NCBI GenBank assembly: GCA_017537105.1
Contig: JAFWBZ010000075.1
Location: 1-15,912 of the forward strand
Source of the DNA: Clostridia bacterium
GTDB taxonomy: Bacteria; Bacillota; Clostridia; Christensenellales; Aristaeellaceae
Direction of reading: 5' to 3'
DNA: 15,912 bases
The position numbers were made by a program, and so were the translations under genes. Below are positions 1-6,509 of this stretch, piece by piece. Under the pieces are notes generated by a model. It saw only the letters and a program-made list of their open reading frames with translations, did no database searches and was not told the DNA's origin. How positions within the stretch are numbered: the first letter of the stretch is position 1; every line of letters starts with the position of its first letter.

Positions 1-63
1 GCGGTTAACGATCTTCGCAAGAATGTCGTCAACGATCAGCGTACACTTTGACTTCGCGTTCAT
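1..63 (-). CDS. 5' end of an unidentified gene, cut by the window edge
   Basis: Only the first 21 codons are inside the window. They begin at an ATG whose complement is the cat at 61-63, and the frame is open to the edge. The visible peptide starts MNAKSKCTLIVDDILAKI and has no signal peptide. Upstream on the minus strand lies an AAGGAG about ten bases from the ATG, and further up a TTGACA-17-TATGTT promoter, so the start is well supported. The protein family cannot be named from so few residues. The gene diverges from the alarmone-hydrolase operon on the plus strand. Confidence 0.6.
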   Translation of the reverse strand, partial: MNAKSKCTLIVDDILAKIVNR

Positions 64-123
64 GCCTTCGCCGCTCCTTCTCTCGCCCCTCAAACATCAT
101 ATGACCATACTTTATTTTTTCTT

Positions 124-152
124 AACATACCACACTTAACAGGAATTGTCAA
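124..152 (-). promoter_or_regulatory. Sigma-A-type promoter for the left-edge gene
   Basis: On the minus strand a perfect TTGACA (complement of 147-152) is followed after exactly 17 bases by TATGTT (complement of 124-129), which matches TATAAT at four of six positions. Transcription would start near 117, about 55 bases before the ATG at 63. The site lies in AT-rich DNA, which supports it. Confidence 0.65.
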
Positions 153-269
153 TATGGAATGTTAATTTTATAACCCAGAATTGATGAAATTTCTCGAGGG
201 CGGACAGCATCCCTTGCCAGGATACGCTTATCCCTTGTCTTTCTTGTGCGCCATAACCTCCGGGATTCC

Positions 270-298
270 TTGAGGGATTTGTTCCTTCGTGATATAAT
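270..298 (+). promoter_or_regulatory. Sigma-A-type promoter for the alarmone hydrolase operon
   Basis: TTGAGG at 270-275 and a perfect TATAAT at 293-298 are separated by 17 bases. The predicted transcription start is near 305, giving a leader of about 95 bases before the ATG at 400. This is the only convincing plus-strand promoter in the window and it precedes the only plus-strand genes. Confidence 0.65.
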
Positions 299-399
299 TG
301 GGCTGGACAGGAATATTTGGCCGGGCCGGCGCTTCCCGCAGGGTACAGCGCCGACAAACCAAAGAAGGTGTCGACAGTCCGAACAAGGGAGGAAATGCA

Positions 400-834
400 A
401 TGCCCTACAGCACTGACGTGGAGGCCGCAAAGGCCCTGGCAATCCGAATGCACGAGGGACAACAGGTGGACAAGGCTGGTCTGCCCTACATCACCCATCC
501 GGAGCGGGTCGCTGCCCGACTGTCCTCCCCGGAGGCCCGGGTGGTGGGCTGGCTGCACGACACGGTGGAGGATACCCCGCTGACCCTGGCGGAGATCGCG
601 GAGGCCTTCGGCCCGGAGACCGCCGCCGCCGTCGACGCCGTGAGCCGTCGGGAGGGCGAGGACTGGGGCGACTACATCGATCGCGTCGCGCAGCATCCCC
701 TGGCGCGGCAGGTCAAAATCAGCGACCTGATCGACAACAGCAACCTCTCGAGAATTCCGCAGGTCACGCTGAAGGACGTCAAGCGGCAGGCCCGGTACAA
801 CAAGGCGCTTCGAAAGCTGCTGGAGCTGTCATGA
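400..834 (+). CDS. HD-domain hydrolase, MESH1/SpoT-type (small alarmone hydrolase candidate)
   Basis: The 144-residue protein matches the hydrolase half of RelA/SpoT enzymes, which remove the 3' pyrophosphate of (p)ppGpp; the stand-alone versions are the MESH1/small alarmone hydrolase type. All metal and catalytic motifs expected of an active hydrolase are visible: YITHP with His33, the LHDTVEDT segment with His53-Asp54 and Glu57-Asp58, and KISDLIDN with Asp109. There is no synthetase, TGS or ACT domain, and the length fits the small family. The ATG at 400 is preferred over an upstream in-frame start at 298 because a GGGAGGA lies just ahead of it and the extra residues look unconserved. It is the first gene of a two-gene operon. 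Substrate specificity is inferred from family; another nucleotide is possible. Confidence 0.85.
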   Translation: MPYSTDVEAAKALAIRMHEGQQVDKAGLPYITHPERVAARLSSPEARVVGWLHDTVEDTPLTLAEIAEAFGPETAAAVDAVSRREGEDWGDYIDRVAQHPLARQVKISDLIDNSNLSRIPQVTLKDVKRQARYNKALRKLLELS

Positions 835-1421
835 CGGAGCGGGAATGGGACAGGCGGCTGCACATCCGGACCATCGGGCGCGAAGACGAGACCCAGGCAA
901 ACTACTCGCCCTATGAGCCGACGCCCTACGCGGTGCTGGAGCGGCTCGCGCAATCCGGTCACCTCCGGAAGCGGGATCACCTGCTGGACTACGGCTGCGG
1001 CAAGGGGCGCGTGGCCTGTTTCATGGCGTCCATCGTGGGCTGCCGCGTGACGGGCATCGATCACTCCCGGAAGCTGATCGATATCGCCCTGCAGAATCGC
1101 CGGGATTCCCGCACCGGCGACCGGGTAACGCTTCGCTGCTGCAGGGCCGAGCAGTATTCGCCCGCCGACGAGAACGCGTTTTTCTTCTTCAACCCCTTCT
1201 CCGAAAAGATCTTCGCGGGCATCCTCCGCCGGCTCGAGCGGTCCTGGTATGACGTCCCGAGAGCGCTGACGATCTTCTGCTATTATCCTTCTGAGGCCTA
1301 CCTTCAGCGCCTCGACGACACCGGCGCATTGCGGCGGATCGACTGCATCGACTGCGGCGATCTGTTTCACGGGCACAACCCGCGGGAGTGCATCACAGTG
1401 TATGCATTCCCGGCCAAATAA
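831..1421 (+). CDS. Class I SAM-dependent methyltransferase
   Basis: This 196-residue protein carries the SAM-binding glycine motif DYGCGKG at residues 53-59, the acidic residue of strand 2 in TGID (Asp77) and a post-motif FFFFNPFS at 117-124. The NPF form resembles DOT1-like and small-molecule methyltransferases, but the substrate cannot be read from sequence. No membrane segment or signal peptide is visible. Its ATG overlaps the stop of the alarmone hydrolase gene (ATGA), so the two are probably translationally coupled. A 12-bp stem follows seven bases after the stop. Confidence is high for the fold and low for any specific role. Confidence 0.85.
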   Translation: MTEREWDRRLHIRTIGREDETQANYSPYEPTPYAVLERLAQSGHLRKRDHLLDYGCGKGRVACFMASIVGCRVTGIDHSRKLIDIALQNRRDSRTGDRVTLRCCRAEQYSPADENAFFFFNPFSEKIFAGILRRLERSWYDVPRALTIFCYYPSEAYLQRLDDTGALRRIDCIDCGDLFHGHNPRECITVYAFPAK

Positions 1422-1427
1422 CAGACA

Positions 1428-1463
1428 GCGAGCCGGGCGCTCCAAAGGGAACGCCCGGCTCGC
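1428..1463. terminator. Bidirectional stem-loop between convergent genes
   Basis: A perfect 12-bp inverted repeat, GCGAGCCGGGCG at 1428-1439 and its complement at 1452-1463, encloses a 12-base loop. It sits between the convergent methyltransferase and msrA stops. On the minus strand it is followed by a T-rich run (TGTCTGTTATTTGG); on the plus strand the T-run is weak (GTTT). It probably ends both transcripts, more efficiently for msrA. Confidence 0.75.
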
Positions 1464-1483
1464 CGCAGTTTGGGAAAACGCGC

Positions 1484-1993
1484 TCAGCGACTGCCCCTGC
1501 CCTCCCCGATCCGAAACATGGCCTGCGGGATGTGGCAGTAGCCGCCAGGGTTCTTCTCCAGGTACTTCTGGTGGTATTCCTCGGCGCTGAAGAAGTTTCC
1601 CAGCGGCTTGAGTTCCACCGCCAGCCTTGCGCCGACCTTCTCCTCTTCCGCCCGGTACGCCGCCTCGATCTCGGGCAGCTGGTCCGCGTCGGTATAGTAA
1701 ATGCCGGTGCGATACTGGATGCCCCGATCGTTCCCCTGCCGGTTGACGGAAAGCGGATCGATGACCGTGAAGTAGAACTTCAGCAGCTCGGCGAGGGAAA
1801 TGCCCTCCGCGTCGTAGTCGATCCGCACGGTCTCCGCATGGCCGCTGCTGGCGCAGACCTCCTGATAGGTCGGCGCCCTGTCCGGACCGTTGGCGTAGCC
1901 GACCTCGGTGCCGAGGACGCCTTCAAACTGATCGAAGAACCTCTGCACGCCCCAAAAGCAGCCGCCCGCAAGGTATATCGTCCGCTTGTTCAT
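1484..1993 (-). CDS. msrA: Peptide methionine-S-sulfoxide reductase MsrA
   Basis: MsrA reduces the S epimer of methionine sulfoxide in proteins or free, using thioredoxin, and repairs oxidative damage in the cytoplasm. The 169-residue sequence has the diagnostic GGCFWG with nucleophile Cys12, the VGYANG segment (31-36), the CASSGHAE segment (47-54) and the C-terminal EYHQKYLEKNPGGYC block, whose Cys163 is a likely resolving cysteine. The ATG at 1993 is chosen over a longer frame opening at 2044 because CGGAGGAGGAAAG lies directly before it and MsrA normally starts just ahead of the GCFWG motif. No MsrB domain is attached. The gene has its own promoter at 2043-2072 and ends at the shared stem-loop. 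Confidence 0.95.
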   Translation of the reverse strand: MNKRTIYLAGGCFWGVQRFFDQFEGVLGTEVGYANGPDRAPTYQEVCASSGHAETVRIDYDAEGISLAELLKFYFTVIDPLSVNRQGNDRGIQYRTGIYYTDADQLPEIEAAYRAEEEKVGARLAVELKPLGNFFSAEEYHQKYLEKNPGGYCHIPQAMFRIGEGRGSR

Positions 1994-2042
1994 CGCTCTT
2001 TCCTCCTCCGACGCCAGCGCGCCGGCGCTTGTTTTCTCCCTC

Positions 2043-2072
2043 ATTATACCCCGAAGACCTCTGAAAAGGCAA
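2043..2072 (-). promoter_or_regulatory. Promoter for msrA
   Basis: On the minus strand TTGCCT (complement of 2067-2072) and a perfect TATAAT (complement of 2043-2048) are 18 bases apart. Transcription would start near 2036, about 40 bases before the msrA start codon. The site lies in the 102-bp gap after the ACT-domain gene, so msrA can probably be expressed apart from the upstream genes. Confidence 0.6.
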
Positions 2073-2095
2073 TGCCCACCGCCGTAGAGCGGGAG

Positions 2096-2476
2096 TCATA
2101 CGATCCTGTACCCCGCCACCGACAGCGCGGCCAGCGCCCGGTCCAGGTTTTCCGCCTTCACCAGAATGGTGTCGGTGTTGTAGGTCGACACCGCGAACAC
2201 GCCGATCCGGTGCTCCGCCAGAATGCCGGTCAGCCGGGACAGTATGCCGATCAGGGAAAAGTCCAGCGTTCCCTGGATGCGAAATCCCCGCCAGCCGTCC
2301 TCCCGTGCGAGGGTATTGGCCGGCGCGTCCTCCGTCCGGCAGACCAGCGACAGCTCCTCGTCGGTCCTTCCGAGAAAGTAGAATTCCGCGTCGAGGTCGA
2401 TGTCCGATACCGCAGCCACCTTGCACACGGTCAGATCCTGCGGCAGGATCTTCAGCTCCAGTCCATTCGCGTTCAT
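2096..2476 (-). CDS. ACT-domain protein
   Basis: A 126-residue cytoplasmic protein resembling the two-lobe ACT-like family of COG3603. The first half (from about 6 to 60) ends in SLVCRTEDAP. The second half has the ACT-like pattern FSLIGILSRLTGILAEHRIG (about 73-92), then FAVSTYNTDTILV. ACT folds bind small ligands, usually amino acids, but no catalytic domain is attached and no ligand can be inferred. The start at 2476 has ACGGAGGA upstream; a longer frame opens at 2590 inside the sirtuin gene and is not needed. It follows the sirtuin by 73 bases and precedes msrA. Confidence 0.8.
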   Translation of the reverse strand: MNANGLELKILPQDLTVCKVAAVSDIDLDAEFYFLGRTDEELSLVCRTEDAPANTLAREDGWRGFRIQGTLDFSLIGILSRLTGILAEHRIGVFAVSTYNTDTILVKAENLDRALAALSVAGYRIV

Positions 2477-2549
2477 CGTCTTCTGTCCTCCGTTCGTCCC
2501 ACCCGCGGCCGGGACACTGCCCTTCGGCCCCGGACCACATCGGGCGCCG

Positions 2550-3545
2550 TCAATCCATTCCGCACAGGGCGTCCAGGATCTCGCCGGCATCCCCGTCGAT
2601 GCAGATGGACTGCCCTTCGATCTGCTCCGGACAGAATGCCTCCTCGTAATTCAGGCAGGCGTACACCGCCTTCGGGTTCTTCGCCGTCCTCGCCCAGAAC
2701 GGATACTTGATGATGACCGGGGTGTTGGACCCCACGCCGATTTCCAGATAGAGCGTATGCCGCGCCTCATTTCTGCGGAGGAATTCCGCATACGCGGCAG
2801 AGGCCCTGTGCCAGCCCTCGTCCTCCACGAAGGATTCGTCGGCGCGAAGGTTGGTGGTCACGGGCGATCCGTCGTCCGGGCATTTGGGGATCAGGCCCGT
2901 GGGAAGCGCCATGGCGACGCCGCCCTGCGGAATCTGAAAGATGCCGTTCGCATCCCGGACAAAGCCCTGCGCCTCCATGGCCTGCATGACCCATTCCTCG
3001 TTGTCATAGGTCTTCCCGCTGCCCGGGTTCACGCTTTGAAACAGGCCGTAGTCGCCCTGCGTGTAGAACAGCCGCGCCTTGTCAAAGCCCGCCCGTTGGA
3101 ACTGATGGTCCACGTTGGTGGTGATGACGAAGGCGTCCCGGTCCCGAAGGAGCGACAGCAGCTTCGGATAGACCGGCTTCGGCGCGTCGACATAGCGGTT
3201 GTAGTAGATGTGCCTCGCCCACCACGCCCAGCGCGTCTCCTCGTCGGGAAACGGATAGAAGCCCCCGGTGTACATGTCCCGGATGCCGAACCGCGCGGCG
3301 AAATCGCCGAAGTAGCGCTCGAACCGCTCGCCGGAATAGATCAGTCCGGCAGCGGTGGACAGCCCTGCGCCCGCGCCGACGACGATGGCCTCCGCACGTT
3401 CCAGCTCGCCTTTCAATCGCCGGAGCTGCGCTTCCCGGCTGCCGATTCCGCGGGAAGCGCCGGGCCCGAAGCCGCCCAGCGCGGACAGGCCTTCCTGGAT
3501 CGTCTCCAGATAGCCGTTCGGCCGATCATTGAAGCTGTCGTTCAT
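2550..3545 (-). CDS. Class M sirtuin (SirTM-like protein ADP-ribosyltransferase)
   Basis: SirTM enzymes use NAD+ to ADP-ribosylate a target protein; in Staphylococcus and Streptococcus the known target is lipoylated GcvH-L. The 331-residue protein shows the NAD-binding GAGAGLS (57-63), TTNVDHQF (142-149, conserved Asn144 and Asp146) and GVGSNTP (271-277). The catalytic His of deacetylase sirtuins is replaced by Gln163 in YTQGDYG, the hallmark of class M. The four-cysteine zinc site is missing: only Cys222 remains in the expected area. About 50 residues precede the fold. The ATG at 3545 overlaps the macrodomain stop by 20 bases; an ATG at 3575 is an alternative. The overlap with its probable eraser enzyme strongly supports the call. 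Confidence 0.9.
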   Translation of the reverse strand: MNDSFNDRPNGYLETIQEGLSALGGFGPGASRGIGSREAQLRRLKGELERAEAIVVGAGAGLSTAAGLIYSGERFERYFGDFAARFGIRDMYTGGFYPFPDEETRWAWWARHIYYNRYVDAPKPVYPKLLSLLRDRDAFVITTNVDHQFQRAGFDKARLFYTQGDYGLFQSVNPGSGKTYDNEEWVMQAMEAQGFVRDANGIFQIPQGGVAMALPTGLIPKCPDDGSPVTTNLRADESFVEDEGWHRASAAYAEFLRRNEARHTLYLEIGVGSNTPVIIKYPFWARTAKNPKAVYACLNYEEAFCPEQIEGQSICIDGDAGEILDALCGMD

Positions 3546-4332
3546 AGAGCTCCCGGTCCTCGTCCTTGAAGACATTGAAGATCACCCTTTCCATGGCGTT
3601 TGGATGCGCAGCCAGCCAGCCGGCAACGGTCTGCACCGCGATCTCTGCCGCCCTCCCATTGGGGAAGCGAAAGACGCCGGTGGAGATGCAGCAGAAGGCC
3701 ACCGTCTTCAGTCCGTTCTCCAGACACATCTCCAGCACGTTTTGGTAGCACGCCGCCAGCTCCTCCTCCAGGCGCTTCGTCAGCGCAGCCCCGACGATCG
3801 GGCCCACGACGTGAATCACCTTTTTCGCCGGGAGGTTGTACCCCTCCGTCAGCATCGGGACGGCCGTTGGCTGTTCGTAAGTCTCACCCCAGCGAAGGCG
3901 CAGCCGGCGCATCTGCCGGTCGCACTCGGCGCGCAGCTGAATGCCGGCGAAGGAGTGGATGCAGTTGTCAATGCAGGTGTGCATGGGGACAAAGCAGCCC
4001 AGCATCTGGGAGTTGGCCGCGTTCACGATCGCGTCGACGGCGAGCCTCGTGATGTCGCCCTGCCAGATGGACATGCCGTCCCGCAGGACGGGGATGTCCT
4101 CGGGAGCGACGACGCCCTTTTCCCTGGCTCGACCTTGCAGGTATTCGTCCTGCACCCGGATCGCCTCCGGCGACATGGCCCGCGGCATGCGGATGTTCAT
4201 CAGCGACCGAAGCAGCCTGCGCTTGCCCTCCGCGTCCTTCGGCGTCTCCAGCTCCCGATATTCCCCGGAATCCTCCTTGAACGCCTCCACCAGGTAGTTC
4301 AGCCGCTGTTCCTGCGACAGGGTATCCCGCAT
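3526..4332 (-). CDS. Zinc-type macrodomain protein, protein-ADP-ribose hydrolase
   Basis: This 268-residue protein matches the zinc-dependent macrodomains encoded beside class M sirtuins, which remove ADP-ribose from proteins. About 85 residues of helical N-terminal extension precede the macrodomain. Motifs in order are WQGDIT (90-95), VNAANSQM (103-110), a metal-binding loop with Cys113, His118 and Cys120 in CFVPMHTC, and the ligand loop STGVFRFP (217-224). Length and extension fit the bacterial zinc-macro family. The start at 4332 follows GGGGAGGGAGAG. It overlaps the sirtuin gene by 20 bases, so writer and eraser are probably made together. The preceding gene ends 41 bases upstream, and I see no promoter between them. 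Confidence 0.92.
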   Translation of the reverse strand: MRDTLSQEQRLNYLVEAFKEDSGEYRELETPKDAEGKRRLLRSLMNIRMPRAMSPEAIRVQDEYLQGRAREKGVVAPEDIPVLRDGMSIWQGDITRLAVDAIVNAANSQMLGCFVPMHTCIDNCIHSFAGIQLRAECDRQMRRLRLRWGETYEQPTAVPMLTEGYNLPAKKVIHVVGPIVGAALTKRLEEELAACYQNVLEMCLENGLKTVAFCCISTGVFRFPNGRAAEIAVQTVAGWLAAHPNAMERVIFNVFKDEDRELYERQLQ

Positions 4333-4373
4333 GCGCTCTCCCTCCCCGCTTCACCTTTGTGCCGACCCCGCGC

Positions 4374-5120
4374 TCAGCCTCCCGGAAAGAGGCGGGAAAG
4401 AAAGTCGCGAAGCCTGTCCACCGTCGTCGTTTGGATGCCCTCCAGAATGTCTTGCATCTCACCGACGGCGTCGACGTAGTGCTCCGGGAATGCGTTGTCG
4501 CCGACGGCAAAAACGGTCGTGCCATCCGTGAAGGCGATCTCCAGCCGGAAGCCTTCGCCGTCCAGCACGTCGTCCCGGAATCCCTGGAAGCCGTCCCATT
4601 GGAGCACATCGTACTTCTCCACCACCCGGTTCAGCGCCTCCACGGGCGCGCGGCCGATCTTCCGCGCGGCCCCGTCGTTCACGGAGATCCGGTATTCGCC
4701 CTCCAGCATAAAGATCTCATAGGAATCAAAGGCGATTTCGCCGTGGCGGGCCAGTTCAAACCGGGCAATCTCCCGCGCCGGGGCCAGCGTCACGTTCAGC
4801 GCGTCGTCCACCGTGACGGTGTAGCGGGTTTCGGAGCCCTCCATCAGCGGCGAGGTCATGGACACGGTCATCTGCGTCGTGCCGGGCTTCCGCCCCGTGA
4901 AGATGTAGCGGAGGGTGTATTCGGAACCCGGGGCTTCGATCTCCGGTTCGGACCCGTCCTGCCGCGCTTCGCAGGTGCAGGCCACGATCTCCGGGTCGTC
5001 GATCGAAATCCGGTATTCCGCACCGCTGCCGCCAAAGGAGGAAAGCTCGAGCTCCGCCGCGTGGGCGGCCAAGCTGAGGCAGAACAACACCGCCAGCAGC
5101 ACGCACAGGATTCGCTTCAT
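4374..5120 (-). CDS. Secreted two-domain protein of unknown function (short paralogue)
   Basis: The 248-residue protein starts with a clear signal peptide (MKRILCVLLAVLFCLSLAAH, then AA), and no lipobox is visible. The first mature domain (about 25-115) looks all-beta and Ig-like, with FTGRKPGTT and YTVTVD strands. It is followed by a domain with RISVNDG, a KYDVLQWDGF segment and DNAFPEHY (about 135-235). The whole protein aligns with the N-terminal 235 residues of the gene at 6510-7601 but lacks its cyclophilin-like domain. The function is unknown; an extracytoplasmic binding or inhibitory role is only a guess. The ATG at 5120 is chosen because it begins the signal peptide and is preceded by AAAGGGG. 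It lies 44 bases after the phosphatase gene. Confidence 0.8.
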   Translation of the reverse strand: MKRILCVLLAVLFCLSLAAHAAELELSSFGGSGAEYRISIDDPEIVACTCEARQDGSEPEIEAPGSEYTLRYIFTGRKPGTTQMTVSMTSPLMEGSETRYTVTVDDALNVTLAPAREIARFELARHGEIAFDSYEIFMLEGEYRISVNDGAARKIGRAPVEALNRVVEKYDVLQWDGFQGFRDDVLDGEGFRLEIAFTDGTTVFAVGDNAFPEHYVDAVGEMQDILEGIQTTTVDRLRDFLSRLFPGG

Positions 5121-5164
5121 GTTTTTTTGCCCCTTTCCTTCCGGGCCGATCCCCTGGCCTTCTG

Positions 5165-5734
5165 TCAAATCAATTCGGAGGGAGCGCCGTACCTGCCGCC
5201 TTCGTTCGATACGGTATAAATGGCGCAGTTCCCGATGTACTTCGACCAATACGCCCCGTTGGAACCGGGGGTCAGGACCTCCAGGAGGCCCTTCATGGCG
5301 ATGGCGTGCGTGGAGATCAGGATGTCGCCCCGGCACTGCCGCAGGTCCTCCAGGAAGGCGCCGGCCCTGGCCACGACCTCCGCCAGCGGCTCCATGCCCT
5401 CCGGCGCCGGAACATGGGCGAAATCGCCGAAAAAGGCGAGAACTTCCGGGGCCGGAGTGCTGAGATCCATGCCCTCGTAGGGGCCGTAGTCCATCTCGAT
5501 CAGCCGATCGTCCTTCTCCACCGCCGCGCCCGGCGCGAGGATTTGCGCGGTCTGAACCGCCCTGACCAGCGGGCTGGAAAAGACGCGGTCAAACGCCACG
5601 CCCCCGGCCTTCAGCCGACGCGCCGCGGCCTCCGCCTGGGCGACGCCCTGCGCGTTCAGCGGATGGTCGCTTCGGCCCTGGAGGACGCGGCGGTTGTTCA
5701 GCTCCGTCTGCCCGTGCCGAACGATGTAGATCAT
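5165..5734 (-). CDS. Histidine phosphatase (phosphoglycerate-mutase-like) family protein
   Basis: A 189-residue cytoplasmic enzyme of the histidine phosphatase superfamily. The phospho-acceptor is His7 in VRHGQTELN; Arg58 in SSPLVRAVQTA, Glu87 in YGPYEG and the second histidine, His143 in ISTHAIAM, complete the pocket. Size fits the CobC/GpmB-like broad-specificity branch, so the substrate (a phosphorylated metabolite) cannot be specified. GGAGGAG precedes the ATG at 5734. It follows the Cys-rich small gene by 12 bases and precedes the short secreted paralogue by 44, consistent with an operon. Confidence 0.9.
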   Translation of the reverse strand: MIYIVRHGQTELNNRRVLQGRSDHPLNAQGVAQAEAAARRLKAGGVAFDRVFSSPLVRAVQTAQILAPGAAVEKDDRLIEMDYGPYEGMDLSTPAPEVLAFFGDFAHVPAPEGMEPLAEVVARAGAFLEDLRQCRGDILISTHAIAMKGLLEVLTPGSNGAYWSKYIGNCAIYTVSNEGGRYGAPSELI

Positions 5735-5746
5735 CGCCCGCTCCTC

Positions 5747-5965
5747 CTATCCCCGCACGAGCGGGGCGCTGTACTCCTCGTTGATCTCCCGGAGCTCCTT
5801 TTGCCCGTCGATATACGGCTGGTAGAGTGCCTCGGTGCGCCCACCGCCGCGATTGTCGCAGCCGGAGCAGAATTCGCAGTCGATGCCGCACCCGCCCCAC
5901 AGCGCCTCGTGGACGATGCGAATGCGCTCCTCCCGCGTGGTGTCCTTGATCAATATGGATTTCAT
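5747..5965 (-). CDS. Small Cys-rich protein, 72 residues
   Basis: The small protein has a basic, helical start (KDTTREERIRIVHEAL) and a compact cluster of four cysteines, GGCGIDCEFCSGC, at positions 26, 30, 33 and 36 (C-x3-C-x2-C-x2-C). It ends with YQPYIDGQKELREINEEY (49-66). The cluster could hold zinc or an iron-sulfur centre. I recognise the pattern as recurring in clostridia but know no assigned function. The gene is real: its ATG overlaps the stop of the flavin reductase gene (ATGA), and GGAGGACAGGAG lies just upstream. Coupling suggests a redox partner or accessory of that enzyme; this is inference. Confidence 0.8.
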   Translation of the reverse strand: MKSILIKDTTREERIRIVHEALWGGCGIDCEFCSGCDNRGGGRTEALYQPYIDGQKELREINEEYSAPLVRG

Positions 5966-6480
5966 ACTCTCCTGTCCTCCACTTCCACGATTTCGCCCAC
6001 AAACATCCAGTGAGGACGCCAGTTGCGATAGATGCCGCTGTTGATCTCGTCCGCCAAACCTTTCCGTTGAAACTCGCCCTGGTACAGCTTGCGGCAGACG
6101 AACGTCAGGTTTGCCTCCTCGAAGGTCACGCCGCCCGCCAGCGCCTTCGGCGTCAGGCCCGCGGCAGCCACCTTGTTCCCATCGCGCCCGGAGTGTGCGC
6201 CGAGATAGCCCAGCGCCCTGCGGTACGTCTCCGGGAAGAAATCGACGGTGAACGTGTCGCACGCCTTCATGAATTCCCAGGTGTAGCGGTCCGGATTGAT
6301 GTACACCGTGGCGATGGCCCGGCCGCGGCCCGGCCCGCCCCAGATGGTTCCCAGGCTGCCCCAGGCGATGGTGCAGGTGTTGTAATGGCCGATGTCGCCC
6401 GCGGTCGCCAGCGCCCACTGGTTGTTGAACATGTCGAATACCTTGTATTCCTTCTCCTCAAACGGCTTCACGGCTTCCAT
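5962..6480 (-). CDS. Flavin reductase-like FMN-binding protein
   Basis: The 172-residue protein fits the flavin reductase-like split-barrel family, which binds FMN and passes electrons from NAD(P)H or acts as a flavoprotein domain. Visible features are WALATAG (about 22-28), NTCTIAWGSLGTIWG (about 34-48), a YINPDRYTWEF segment (about 60-70) and FTVDFFPE (about 77-84), in family order. No signal peptide is seen. The ATG at 6480, with GGAG six bases upstream, is preferred; a GTG at 6513 overlapping the previous stop would add eleven poorly family-like residues but cannot be excluded. It is coupled to the Cys-rich gene downstream. Confidence 0.85.
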   Translation of the reverse strand: MEAVKPFEEKEYKVFDMFNNQWALATAGDIGHYNTCTIAWGSLGTIWGGPGRGRAIATVYINPDRYTWEFMKACDTFTVDFFPETYRRALGYLGAHSGRDGNKVAAAGLTPKALAGGVTFEEANLTFVCRKLYQGEFQRKGLADEINSGIYRNWRPHWMFVGEIVEVEDRRV

Positions 6481-6509
6481 CCTCCTCTCCGTGCCGGGTG
6501 CCCGCGCCT

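Larger units (their letters stand above)
64..399. other. Divergent intergenic region, 336 bases
   Basis: This gap separates two diverging genes and holds one promoter for each, at 124-152 (minus) and 270-298 (plus). The stretch 100-180 is clearly more AT-rich than the genes around it, as expected for promoter DNA. The plus-strand leader from about 305 to 399 can form a short GC stem (327-332 with 348-353) before the ribosome binding site; whether it has a function is unknown. Minus-strand frames through this gap lack plausible starts and look non-coding. Confidence 0.6.

Noticed and set aside
262..285. Tiny minus-strand ORF in the left gap (MAHKKDKG with GGAGG just before the ATG)
   Set aside because: Only eight codons, the ribosome binding site is too close, and there is no promoter of its own; chance is enough to explain it.
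2477..2549. Possible terminator after the sirtuin (GTCCC...GGGAC)
   Set aside because: The stem is only five pairs and no T-run follows on the minus strand.
1388..2710. Long plus-strand open frame (440 codons) across msrA, the ACT gene and the sirtuin end
   Set aside because: It is antisense to three well-supported genes, has Arg/Pro/His-rich sequence typical of GC-rich shadow frames and shows no domain motif.
2400..4479. Overlapping plus-strand frames opposite the sirtuin and macrodomain
   Set aside because: The minus-strand genes carry clear family motifs and ribosome binding sites; the plus frames have neither.
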